Origin: Rhabditophanes sp. KR3021
Lineage: Eukaryota; Nematoda; Chromadorea; Rhabditida; Alloionematidae
Assembly: GCA_963281155.1 (NCBI GenBank)
Contig: CAUJLY010000002.1
Coordinates: forward strand, 3,410,001 to 3,474,000
Direction of reading: 5' to 3'
DNA: 64,000 nucleotides
Below are positions 50,885 through 63,530 of this stretch, piece by piece. Position 1 is the stretch's first letter, and every line of letters begins with the position of its first letter. A program made the translations under genes and the position numbers. The notes beneath the pieces are model-generated. The model had not been told where the DNA came from, searched no databases, and saw only the letters and a program-made list of their open reading frames with translations.

Positions 50885-53800
50885 ATAATGATCGTAATAA
50901 AATATTTGTTCGGATAATTTCAAAATGAACCGTATGATTTATTGCTTATACACAATTAATTCCCATTTATCATTAAAGATCGGGAAAGTATATACTTAAA
51001 TAAAATAATCAAGTAATCGACAACAGATTGGTGATATAAAAAGATATTATTTTTGTTTTGCTTTACATCATGATATATTCTTTAAATTTTTCAAATTGGT
51101 TACAGCTGTTAAGCATTGTTAATAATAATCTTTTACCACGTACACATTTCAAAATGAGTCAAAGCAAGTAAGATTACAATTTTTGAAGGTGGGGTAAAAT
51201 TATAGTTGTGGGTGCAAGTTGCCATCAAAAACTAACCATAGTCTAGCACTAATCCATTTTTTCTACCAAAAGCATATAAATTTAAGAGTCTGCTTATTTT
51301 TAAAAATAAGAGAAGTAATTTAAAACTTTTTTGACTTTAAAGTGAACAACGAATCAATTTGCCTTAGTAATTATGAAACGATGGAATAGAAATGAGCGAC
51401 ATAAAAGAAACAAGGAGAGACTTTATGTTAAAATAATATTAACACCTGCTGTGTCTTGAAACAATTGCAAAAAATGATAGTGTAAAAATAGTAAGCTAAC
51501 AATAATGAATATATTTGTGTATTTGATTGCTATAGCAATTGTTTTTTTGAGTTTAGTATCAATTTCACGATTATAACACTATTAAAGTTTCAAAATGTAA
51601 CTATATGTTGTTCCTTTATAAAAGAAGATCCCCTTTGATATTTGAAATAATAGCGTGCATTGATAAGAATAATTTAAATTGCAAGTACTCTAATACAAAA
51701 TTTAATTTAATTTAAAGTACTCTTGCGATTTATTCTTTCCTAAGCACATACATCCACCAATTTAAATGACTCAATTTTGTTTCCCTATAATTTATTAACA
51801 ACAACATATAAATTTATGCTGATTGCAAAGTAAATCTTTAACAACTATTCTTTTATATTTGTTTCAACTAAAAGTAACTTTTCAATTTTCACGCATATTT
51901 TAAAATTGTGAAAATCCCTATTTTATTTTCAACTCAATGACATATAAATAATGCAAACTCTTTCCCTGATCATAAATCAATTATGTATAATTTTTAAATT
52001 ATCAAATCAAGGTCGTCATTAAATGAAAACAAAATCTAATTAAAATTCCGTGTTGTGATCAAAAACAGATACACTACGGGAGCAAGTGTTTTTGATTTAT
52101 TTAGACAGAATACTTTTAATTAAACTTCAATTAGTTTTTTGCAAACTTTTAATACGTGACCATACCAATCATCTAAATATTTATTCTAAAAAATCTTCAC
52201 TTCATAATACACGTCTCAATTACTGTTTTTAATTACTACTTTCAATTACTCACTATCACATAATCAAATGATCACTATTTTTTGTCCAAATAAATATTAA
52301 TTAATTTATATACTTCTACTTAACTAAGTTTTATTAAAATGATAATATATTTGACAGACACCATTTATTTGGCTGTTTCAGAACTCAAAGTTTATGGATC
52401 TTTTTTAATATCTTGATTAAGCAAAATACGGCCTTTGTAAATTTATAAATGTATTAAGCTAATACGTATTTCATTAAATTTTTTAATCAAAACAAAATAA
52501 TTCACAGACAGGAAATCCCTTAAGTAACATCATATTTTTAATTGCATCAAAAATATTAGCTCACTTGTTATTGTCATTTTCATCATATACATTTTTACTC
52601 ATAATATTGCAAAGTTCTGGATGTCATAAAAGTATTATTATTTATTTGTTGAACTATTGTTATGATACAATAAATGAAACATTTTCGCATGAAAAATAAC
52701 AGCCTGTTGGCTTCATTATTGCATAGATACTTTTTGTGCGTCGTTAAAAAGCAATAAATATACTTGATAGTTAAACATTTATGTTTAATACAGATCAACA
52801 TTCTTTATCTAAACTCAAAAGCGTCAACACATCAAAACATCATTTAGATATTTTTGTTAACAACAAAGACTCATTAATTAAATGATAATTGAAGCTTTTG
52901 AACCTGCCAAAAAGTGTTGTTTCTAATGTCCGCCATTTATAATACATAAATGCTTTTAACACACCGCTGTAAATTTTAAACAGTTGTATGTACTTACTTG
53001 TATAAGATGAAACAACATTATTTTCGTCCCAAAAAAGACATAAAGTACAGTTCTAATTGATTCTATAATCGAAAACAAAACAGATTTTTTTATTCGTATT
53101 ATTCACGAATATGCATGTTTTTACCAACTCTTTTTTAAATGAGCTTCTATTCAACACTTTTTCGAAAAATATTCACTTAGACCAAATTTATCTTTTGTTT
53201 TTCTATTTATTTTGTATTATTTATTTGTAGTTTTACTGTCTTTGTCTAAGTTGCATTATATTCTCCACCTTTTATTAGTCTCATAAAATAGACATATAAA
53301 AAAGGAGGTATTTAAAAAAATGTCGTTTTGATTTTATCAACTTTTGGATGTTCATACTAAGGGCCATACTTATTGGATTCCAGTTATTGAAATAAAATTT
53401 AAAAAACCAACAAAATATTTCCGAAATGTTTTGTTAATTAGACAGCTTTATCATAACATCAGTTATGAAAATAGCAAGATGTCAAACAAAATTTCACATT
53501 AAATGCAACTTCCTCGTCAAAGACAACTGAATAACTGACTAACTTTGCATGAGGTGTGTTGTTTCAGCAGTGTTAACTGATATATTTCTGAATGGATTGC
53601 TCAAATTTATTAACATATTTTATTAGCGAGTACCAAACGCAATAATGCATATTTGAATCCTTTCAGACACACCAATTGTACTTTGTTCAAAAGGTATTTG
53701 TATTGTATCATTTACTTGATAACTGTTTCACATATTTTTGAAATACTTGTAAAATTACGCTTGTTAACTTTGTTTAGTGTCAACATATACATAAAGTAAC

Positions 53801-56479
53801 TCCTTGGATTTATGATTTCAAAATCAGCTTGCTCCCTCGTAAACAAGTGTTATTATGTAAGTTGATGGTGATACAAATTACATGTTAACATGATTTGGAA
53901 TCTATCGAAGGTTAAATGCACCATCTTTTTAATTAATAAAAATGCGTTTATAAAAATTTATTGTTTTGAAAATGAGCAATAAAAATAGTTATCCTATACT
54001 TAGTACAAATTATCTTAGTTTATTTAGTACAAATGGATATTCGCATCACTTAGTCATTCATTGCAAATCAGATAAGCATCAATTTGCTTATGTTATAAAG
54101 CAAATTCATCAAAAATAAATATCATTTTGATTCGCACTTTGCATATTTATTTTAAAACATACTTTAAATAATGACGATTAATCATCTATCACACTATCAA
54201 CATTACACATGTTGTGCCAAATCCCACTCAAACCCTAGGATCCTCCGAAACGAACATAATGTCCGAATAATATAATCTGTTTTATGTATGTTCATCATAA
54301 TTTAAACTACATTGTCCTTTTTCTTTTAAAATAATACTTTTTGAATATATAATAGATGTAAGCAAAGGGCGATTATCTTCAAGTTGCCTATTTGCAATTA
54401 TTTAATTTATAATTAAATATGCTGAAATAACATCTTTGTATTAGCGATTGAAGCCACAAATTAGTTTATCTCTTTAATTATTACATAAGATTTATCACAC
54501 TGTGCCTTAATTACTTCCCACATCTTTAATCTGATTAAGATGGATATTTTATGTATGTTCTATATTTCATAGTTATTTTAAATACATATCTTGTTGTTAA
54601 CTGTTCCCAAAAATTATTATTTTCTTCTTCAAAAATGGTACTACCTTACAACGATTAGCATAATTTAATATTTGTTGATGTGGATATGTTGTATGGCTCT
54701 TATTATGTTCCATAAAACATCAAAATATAGCAAAATAACAATGAGTCCCATAATCGACTCGTTTTCAACCATTAATGGCTTTTAAATTTCATCATTGCGC
54801 ATGCATAGTGGACCTTATTGGTGATGGCGCAAAGCCAAGCTAACATGAGTGCCTTTCATTCCTTACCACTACTTCTTCTTCTTATTTCATTTTGTATTAT
54901 TTGTATTCAACTTTTTGTAAAACTTTATCTGTTGGTACTCCTTATCGTCTTTAAAATTGTTTTTAGTGACACTATCATCAAAAATATATTTCCATCAAAA
55001 TAAACAATCCAAATTATGCTCCTAAATTGTTATCTAACAGATTAATAGATAATAATTAATCATAAACCAGTCAACAAAGTTCATAACTACATTTTTTAAT
55101 TAATCTTATATAATTAAGATGAGGTATAATTATTGTGATTACGTCTATAAGAGTCAATTAGTAGTTTGATTTATATCTCTACATACATAATTATTTACAC
55201 TTTTGATTTATCTCATTTTCATCACTTTCCCAATAGCATATTCAAATATGGACATTTTCTTATAATCATTTCAAAAAAAAGTTTCGTTCTTTACCGAAAA
55301 ATGTATTTCAAATGACAGTAATGTATATTGTCCTTTTTCAAAAAATAATTCTATACAACTAAAAAGTAACCTAAATAAGTTGATGTAACTCAAAATAATT
55401 CTTATTTAAACTTTATTATAACTAATTTTCGTTTTACTAACTAGTATAAATAATTCATGAATTTCTAAAAATACTTTGAACTGGTTCAAGCCTTGTTTCC
55501 TAACTTTTTTACAGAGAAACACAAGAATATATGGTATTTTAGGTAAAATAAATATATCTATATTATATTATGAAAATTATGAATATTACAAATGTTGTAT
55601 ACCTCTTATTTTAAGTCCTTCTACAGTTTGGTAAATTCATTTTAGCAGATGACGCCAAATATTTAAAATGCATATTCTTATATTTTATTTTGGCCAGGCA
55701 GTCCCCTAGTTAGTGTGCAATGAACATTAAACTGTGTATTAGGACTTCTTGTTATAGATATATATTTTTAAAGTACAGAAAAGTATTGAAAGTATTGGAC
55801 CAACTCCTCGGTATGAGGTTGTCTACTACTTATTTTCAACATACTATCATAACTTATCATAGTAAACGTGGATTTGAAAGTTGTTTTTAGTGAAAATATA
55901 TACTATTTGTTCACCTTTTATTATTTATTTTTGTTATCGTTTTTTGCCAGACACATTATTTTGTTATGATTTTTAGTCGCCTAAACAATATGCCTTAGAA
56001 TATACTCAAATTTCGTTACAAACTCATTTTTATTATATGTATTATATGTCGTCAAAGTCTTTTATTAGAAGCGTTAATGTTAAATATGATAAGTACATTA
56101 TGTTTAAGTAATGCAAACACTTGATTTGTATTGTTATCAAACGCTTTTGTAACAAACTCTCAAAGTATAATAGTTAATAGTAATAAGTTAATATTTCATC
56201 GTTGATAGTTTTAAGTATAATAGTTTTCTAAACAAGTTTATTATGTTAATTTTGTCATTTTAAGGTTAAGTATATTTATACATAATTATTCAGAAATGTG
56301 TAATTAACCCTCTGAGGCAGATTTGTAGTGTAATGTCAATGAGACTTTATTGTTTATTTGAACAAAATGTGGAATATGCATATCTGTATTTATTTGAATT
56401 TGTTACATATTTATTTGTTTTAAATTAATGAAAATTGCAATCTACGCTTCATTCTGCAAACATACTTTCTTTAATATAA

Positions 56480-56530
56480 ATTCGAATATAAAATTGAATA
56501 TACTTTTGAATATATAATTGAATTAAAAAT
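56480..56530. repeat. Degenerate GAATATA tandem repeat
   Basis: GAATATAAAATT, GAATATACTTTT and GAATATATAATT follow one another, giving about four 12-13-bp units that begin GAATA or GAATT. Confidence 0.6.
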
Positions 56531-57721
56531 GGTGTAACGGCATCATGTTAATCATTTTGATGATATCAATTAATTTACTCGGTAATGACTTTACGTACGC
56601 TCCATTTATCAAAAAGTGACATTCACTTATAAAAATATAAAGGCAATTTATTAGTAACATACATTTTGGCTAATATTAAAAGTTGTAAATGACAATAATA
56701 TCACAAACCCTTTGCAATTTTATGTTTGGATGTTGCATGTTGCATTATTTTAAATATTGAGAGATACAATGAAAGTGAGTACTCATTTAATGATTTAAAA
56801 TAGCCTTGAACATTAAAATTGCGCATTTGCCTTTCCTTTGATGTTAAATGTACATAATTCAAATTTAATTCGGCCGATGTTCAAAGCATGCCAATCAAAG
56901 TAAATGCTGATAAAGCATGAAGGGATTATTAGGTTCATTTATAAAAGAATCAGTAATGCTCCATCTTAGGAAAGTTTATTGCAATTAAATGTAGGCATAC
57001 CAATACATCATTTGAATTCCTAACACAATCTTTAAATTGTGTCCTTCTGATTAAGTGAAATGTTACAAAGACGAATTACTAAAAATTGGTTCTTTTGATT
57101 TACTAATTAAATGAATGATATATTTTCAGTTTAGCGTCATTTACCTAAAATGCAATTAATTATTTTTTGTCTATTATACTCACTTTTAGTATCCTGCAAG
57201 GTTCAATTAATTATATCACCATATATCGGAAGGGGTTTATTATACACAAGTTATATTGCGCTCATATTAGGAACATTCCTAATAAAAATATTTATTGTTT
57301 TTAGTAAAATGTACCGTCCTTATTTACATTTAATGAAGTTGTTATGTTTACCATCAGCCTTAATACATTTATTTTTAGTAGCATGAATATTGACGATCAC
57401 TTGCTTTTATGTAACATCTTTATCACAACATTTCTTGACTTCCTTACATGTTTTTTGACGCAAGTGACTTTTGAGTGTAAAAACAATTACTAGGAAATGC
57501 TAAAAATAAGTTGGTTTAACCTTTTTTGTCAAATAGTGGTAATAACATCTGGTATTACTCATCAAATAACAAAATTTAACCTTTTGACTTGCTTTATGTA
57601 TTACTGCCAAAAATTAAAATTTAACTCTGTCTATGACACTAACTTTATGTATACTACTTTTATACTATTTTTACATCACCTATTGTTAGTGTATGTAAAA
57701 AACAACACTCGTACCACACTC

Positions 57722-57778
57722 AAATAATATTTTTTTGTATTTAAATAATATTTTTTTTGTATTTAAATAATATTTTTG
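57722..57778. repeat. Short AT tandem repeat, about 21 bp x 2.7
   Basis: The unit AAATAATATTTTTTTGTATTT recurs at 57722-57742, 57743-57764 and, partly, 57765-57778, differing mostly in T-run length. It is in the gene-poor region and looks like a simple satellite. Confidence 0.75.
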
Positions 57779-58811
57779 TTGCATTTTCTATTTTTGTCTA
57801 GTTCACCTTTCAACTCACTGTACCATATTTCACTTAACGTTTCCATCAGGTTGAATGGAAGCATGCAAGTTGTAGAAGTTCCTTGATTTTGAATGCACCT
57901 TAACATTCAATTTATTCAACTGTTTGAGTAGGCTTTAGGCGGTACTCAAAACATTGTAAATAAAAGTAGTTAAAAATGCTTTGTCCTTCATGATTCTTCT
58001 TCCTATTATTCTATTCAATTTTTTGTCATTTATTCGGTGATTATCTGCACAGGCTTACTTGATATACTTCTACAAAATCATCAGTCTATTGCATTGACTA
58101 TATTTGTAATACCCTTTCTTTTTGATAGACACAAATAACCGGCTTTTGTCTTAATATCAATCCGAATGTGTGCCATCAAATTTGGTTTGTGGTAATGGCT
58201 ATTTTTAAGATAAATTGAAACTACCCATTTGGGATTTAAATTTAGGGATAACACCAAAAAAGTATTAACTCATTGTTTTCCATAAAGTCCACTATACTTT
58301 TGTCACATCAAATATCATTTTTTTTCTATTTTGACAATTTTTTGCTGGGTATTTCTTTTCTAACTCATTTTAAATTAACTATATGAGTTTTCAAAATTTT
58401 AATTTAAAATATATACGATGGATTAACATAAATGGCATAATAGGTTTGAACCTAATCTTTGAACGTTTGTGAATCTTCTATTATAAACAATAAAAATATT
58501 TAGTATATACTTTTTGCTACTAATGATTGCGTTTAAAAGAATTAGTATATAATTTCTTTTTTCTTTTGTTGATATAATGTAACAATTTTTGCCATTTCGT
58601 GTATCTTTCTCAAAAATGTTTAAAACACAAGACAAAATGTATAAATGTATAAAGTGATAAGGGTGATTTCATCAAACTCAGATTAGTTTAATAATAACAG
58701 TTACCTAGAGGTGGGATAGTGTCAAATTTCGTTACTTCTAGGTACTTAGTTACTAATATTTTTTGTTATTAAATAATTTTAAGCTTTTTGCATTTATCAT
58801 CAATGATCATT

Positions 58812-58860
58812 GTATTCTTTTATTCATTCTTTATTCTTTATTCATTCCTCCATTCTTTAT
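58812..58860. repeat. ATTCTTT/ATTCATTC simple repeat
   Basis: About 50 bp of alternating ATTCTTT and ATTCATTC words on the plus strand, a low-complexity pyrimidine-rich tract in the gene-poor region. Confidence 0.55.
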
Positions 58861-60182
58861 AGTTGAGGTGACATGCAGATATATGCGGCGATCAAATCTG
58901 CTTCTAGTTTATCTCAGGTATCAACATATATACAAATTAAATATGTACAGATAAAATACAAATTGTATTTCTTTTATATCAACTTCCACACAATACCTCT
59001 CTTTTTATGATAAATGTTGCATTTAATTTTTTGTATTTTAAGCTTACATACACTTACTCTCCTACTGAATTAAAATATTTTATTTGTCAATGGTAACAAA
59101 CAATTCCAAATTATTGCAACATACTATTTTAAATTATGTATTGTAATAGACAATATCAAATTATTGTAACATCCAATATCATATCACCCTCAAATTTAAC
59201 AGTATATTAATTCAAACGATACGTTTGGAACTAATAAATGTACTGCTTGAAATTTTGATCCTACAATATCACTCCCTATATATTTTAGTAGTTTTAGGTA
59301 CTTCTTAAAGTCATTGTTTGACATCTGATAACATTATTTTGCTTAAAAAGTTACATTATTTTGTTCAAAGTTGTTATGTTTTATAATTACTTGCGCATTC
59401 CCAAATTAATATATTTGATTGCAAATACATAAATAAAATATTTACTTGCATGAAAAAATGTGAAATTCGAAAGCGTTCAAAGAGACTTAAAAGTTAAACG
59501 ATTATTTTTCGTTAGGTAAAGTAAATGTATTAAAAAATTCCAAAATATTTTGACAAATCGCTGTAAAAAATGATCAATTGATAGCATTAAAGATTTCCTA
59601 TTATATGTAGTCCTATTTTTTACAAACGATTCCAGTTTTCATAAATATAAACACCTTTATTTATAATTTCAATTTTACGTATTTATGTTAATCAATCTGT
59701 TAACATTTTCGTATAATTTGAAAGCAAACTCCATATGCTGATTGAATTTATTCATTTCACTGTCATATTTACTTAGTTTACAAATTATGGAGAATACCAG
59801 GCTCTAGTAATATTAATTATAAAAAAGATATTACCATATTGCATGCGTCGCTTTATATTTGCTGTAACTGTCATTTCCTCTCTGCCAAATATTTGTCTAC
59901 TATATTACATTATACAGTGTGAAACTCCTGTTAAATTTGTATTTCAATGGAAGTGTTTACATGGGTCTTAAATTATGATAAAAATTGACGTGTATTTAAA
60001 TTATTTACATGCCCTTACTCGTGCCTTTGAAAGCTTTAACGTGTTGTGCCCTCTATATTTTTGAATGCATCCTAATATTTGTGTATATTTTTAGAATTCC
60101 AATATCCTAACGAGCAGAGTTAGTCCAGTTGTTACAATAACACTCTCAAATCTTTCTCCTAATCATCACTTCAAGTGCTGTT

Positions 60183-63100
60183 ATGACTGAAGTAGGAGAT
60201 ACTAGGGATCAAAACCAATCCACGGTTGAAGACTCATTCGTGCAAGCAGGAGTTGTAAATGGAAAGCAATTACAAGCTGCAACTGTTCATTTTTTAGATG
60301 CTACCAATCAAACCTTTTTTATCCATAAAAATGCAGAAGGAGAAGTGCTTATTAACTTAGTAGCAAAGTATTTACAATTACATGAGAGAGACTATTTTGG
60401 ACTGACATTCCATTCTCAAGATGGAAACCGAGTATGTTTGATATATTTCTTATAGTAAATGTAATTTATTTTATAGCATTGGCTCTACAATGATCGTAAA
60501 ATAATCAAGAAGCTTAAAGGTAAATTGTTAAAAGATATTCCCAGATTAAATATGATTTTAGGCGCTTCATGGGATTTTTATTTCGAAGTCAGGTTTTATA
60601 TGGTAAGTAAAAAAGATTTCCACAACTTGGTCGATTTTGTGTGTGAGCAGAAGATATAAAATAATAATTCAGACAAATCGTATTAGTAGTAGATATATTT
60701 AAGTAACTTAGGCAATCAGATTAGTGTCCTTAATGAGTATGATTGCAAAATATACAGATTATAAATAATATTTGTTGGTAGAACTAAAGGAAATAAATCT
60801 AGAGATAAATTCGAAAATGTCGCCCTTTAATTATTCTGTTCTCTTTTATAGCAAGAACCTTCGCAATTAGTAGATGATCTAACTAAATATCTGGTATACC
60901 TGCAAGTTAGAAACGATATTCACAGTAAAAGGTATGAAAAAGTAACTGTTACCATATATAATTTTTAGATTGCCCGTAACATTTGCCACACAAGCCTTAT
61001 TGGCGTCATTCGTTATCCAAGATGTTGAAGGAGATTTCAAAGAAACTCTTGACTATGAAAAAGCCCTACTTCAAGCTAAAGTATCTGATGTTATTAGTTC
61101 AGAATTTGCTTCCAAAGTAAAGGAACTTCATAAACAACACAAGTAAGTAAAATAAACTGGATTTTCTTTAATTAAAAATAATTTATAGAGGATTAAACAA
61201 TATTGAGGCAGAAGTTGCATATCTTAATGTTGCAAAATCGTTAAACATGTATGGCATGTTTAAATTTCAGGCGAAAGACCATCTTAACCAAGCTGTTGTT
61301 ATTGGTATTTCAGCTCCAGGAATTTCAATTTATCATGACCAAGTTAGACAACATCGTTTTGTATGGAACTCTATTGTCAAATTTGCCTACAGGTTTGGTC
61401 AAAAATATTTATCAAAACAAACATAAAAGTAGTAATAATATCAAAACATAAATTAATCTAAATAACCTCATTTAAATCCATGGTGGTTAGTGTAGTAAAT
61501 CCGTGAAAGCTCCTCTGATAGTTAGGGAAGTCTGGCACATTCCGCCAAACAATCGGTACCGATAAGTCAATATTTCCCCATAGTAATTTAATTATTATGT
61601 TACTTAGTATTCTACTTACCTTCTTTGACACAACAACACTCTTTTCAGGATCGGGAAAAATCAATTCCCGCAAATATTGACGCCATCTTCCGTTTCGTTG
61701 TTCTCATTTTGAAGAATGAAGCAGATTAGGATAGTTTCATTCTTATTTAATTTCCAAGGCACTTTAATTCACAAATTGATCTTATAATCTCCCTAGTCGG
61801 AATTGTGATTGAGATTAGACATATTAGTTTGAGTTAATTAACAATACGTGCCCATAATTATTTCTTTTAAAGCAACCGTCAAAAATGATGCAACATGTAA
61901 ATTTACCTTTAGAAAAAATTTAAAAACGTTGTTACAAAGTTTTTATACATTGTGTATATTTTATCATTATTTACATTACAGAAAAAATTGTTTTATCGTA
62001 AAGTTGAAACCGGATATGGTAACTTTAATTTTATAATATCTTAATATGTAATAAATTAATTAGGCTGATAAAAACGAAACGAACTTCTCCTATAAGCTGT
62101 CAAATTATGCGACAGCCAAGGAACTTTGGAAAATTGGAGTTGAACACCACACATTCTTTAGACTAATCCAACCGGAAGATGACCTTAAGAGAGGAAACAT
62201 GTGTGCCCCACGAGGAAACAGAACATTCCGCTACTATGGACGCACCCAATATCAAACTAAATTACACGCTACCATGTTTGGTCAGATGTCCCCAGATTTC
62301 GAAAGATCAGGGCATATCCGTGTTGATCCAGAGGAATTAATTGTTAGTTCTTTGGAAACAACAACTCCAGTCAAGAATGTTGTTGATGTTCAATCCCATC
62401 CACACGAAAAGACTTACCACATCGTTGAAGGCGAGGACGTTTCGATTGATGAAGATGACAGAAACAAAACTTTGATCCAGGTAGGTTAATTTATATATTA
62501 AAAATGAAAGATTTGAAATCTTTCTGCTTTGGTGCAGCACAATGATTGAGTAACTCTTTATTCATATTCATTCATATAAGTACATTTAAGATGAATAACA
62601 TTATTCATTGATAGACGAATCGTTTTTCAACATTGGTGAACACATTTTATTCACTCGTATTGAATTTTTTATTAAAAACCCCGCATGAGTTTATTGCCAC
62701 ACTCCTTCACAAACCATTACTCCCCTACACCCTCTTATTGTTGCTTACTCTCAGACCGATCAAGGATTGGCCTCTTCAAAATCGAGTCATGGTGCCGAAT
62801 ACCTTATCCAAGACTCCCATTTCTCACATGACACTTTCACTAGTAGTGGCTACGCAACTGGTGACAACACGTTTAGTAACACACCTCGTTCTGACCCTTC
62901 CACTTCTCGAATCCGTTTCGCAGACCGCGTCTCGATAGATTTAGAAAAGAAGAAAAAAATTAGAAGAACATTATTTGGAAAGGGAAAAGAAAAGGAATAC
63001 ATGAGTCATGGAAGCAAATTACTTGGATACCCAACAGATGATGAAACACAAGTCGAAACGAACGTATTATTAACTCAAAATTATGAATTCCAGCATTTAC

Positions 63101-63528
63101 CCATTGATAGGGAAGTTGCTTTGTACCATCCTGGACAGTCAACTGGAAAGGGAGGCATTACTTGCTGTGGACCTGCCAAGAAGAACGGAAAGAGAAATGC
63201 TAAGGGTAAACTTATCTATAAGAGTGAGATTTCCAAACCTCTCTCAATAGAAGAAGACCTTGAAAAGTACCCTTTGCGTTACAAATCTGACCCATATCAC
63301 TCAGGAGTTAGCTCAGAATCGTACTTTGTTAACAAAAAACACAGAAAATTCAAGAGACTTCAACATGAAGGAACAAATGAAGTTATCAAAAAGGAGAAAG
63401 TTGACTTCAAATATTATCCCGCTTTACAACCTGAAGCTGTTGTTGACAATAGATTAGAAAAAATTTATGAGCTAGAAAGTGAGCCTCTTCGAAAGCTGGT
63501 TAACAAATATCATTCCGGACTATGTTAG
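60183..63528 (+). CDS. Protein 4.1 / coracle-type FERM protein (FRM-1-like)
   Basis: Nine exons (60183-60431, 60477-60519, 60562-60602, 60852-60931, 60969-61142, 61189-61392, 61982-62018, 62064-62480, 62755-63528) give 672 aa. The three FERM lobes cover about residues 30-330: F1 begins ATVHFLDATNQTFFIHK, F2 includes LPVTFATQALLASFVIQDVE and the 4.1-type EVAYLNVAKSLNMYGM, and F3 ends KELWKIGVEHHTFFRL. The FERM-adjacent region follows with FRYYGRTQYQTK, as in protein 4.1 but not ERM proteins. Such proteins tie membrane receptors to the spectrin-actin cortex and septate-type junctions. The C-terminal 250 residues are Lys/Ser-rich with no recognised domain; I did not find a clear spectrin-actin-binding or CTD motif. 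Exons of 37-43 nt make it easy to mis-predict. The 589-nt intron 61393-61981 holds an antisense ORF. Confidence 0.92.
61458..61710 (-). pseudogene. Antisense coding-like fragment in FERM intron 6
   Basis: A 71-codon open frame opposite the FERM gene reads RELIFPDPEKSVVVSKK, LLWGNIDLSVPIVWRNVPDF and PNYQRSFHGFTTLT. It extends upstream a few codons (RWRQYLRELIF) but meets a stop before any ATG. VWRNVPDFPNYQRSFHGFTT vaguely recalls the NUMOD4 motif of HNH homing nucleases (W-x-x-I-P-x-F-x-x-Y-x-x-S-x-x-G-x-x-x-L); this is weak. It may be another inserted relic, as its host intron is ten times the usual length. Confidence 0.35.
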
Positions 63529-63530
63529 TT

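Larger units (their letters stand above)
50885..60182. other. 9.3 kb gene-poor, very AT-rich region
   Basis: Between the lipase and the FERM gene I found no reading frame with conserved motifs, no splice-linked exons, and no recognisable tRNA or rRNA. Short hydrophobic frames (54818-55003, 57150-57386, 57497-57727 on plus; 52595-52801 and 58423-58635 on minus) look like chance products of T-rich sequence. Local tandem repeats occur at about 56480-56530, 57722-57778 and 58812-58860. It may hold distal control elements of the FERM gene, a long 5' UTR intron or non-coding RNA. An alternative upstream first exon of the FERM gene cannot be excluded. Confidence 0.5.

Noticed and set aside
57150..57386. 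78-codon hydrophobic plus-strand ORF resembling a small membrane protein
   Set aside because: T-rich sequence gives Leu/Ile/Phe frames by chance; no flanking gene signals or similarity.
58420..58500. tRNA T-arm-like TAGGTTCAAACCTA on the minus strand
   Set aside because: No D-arm, anticodon stem or acceptor stem could be formed around it.
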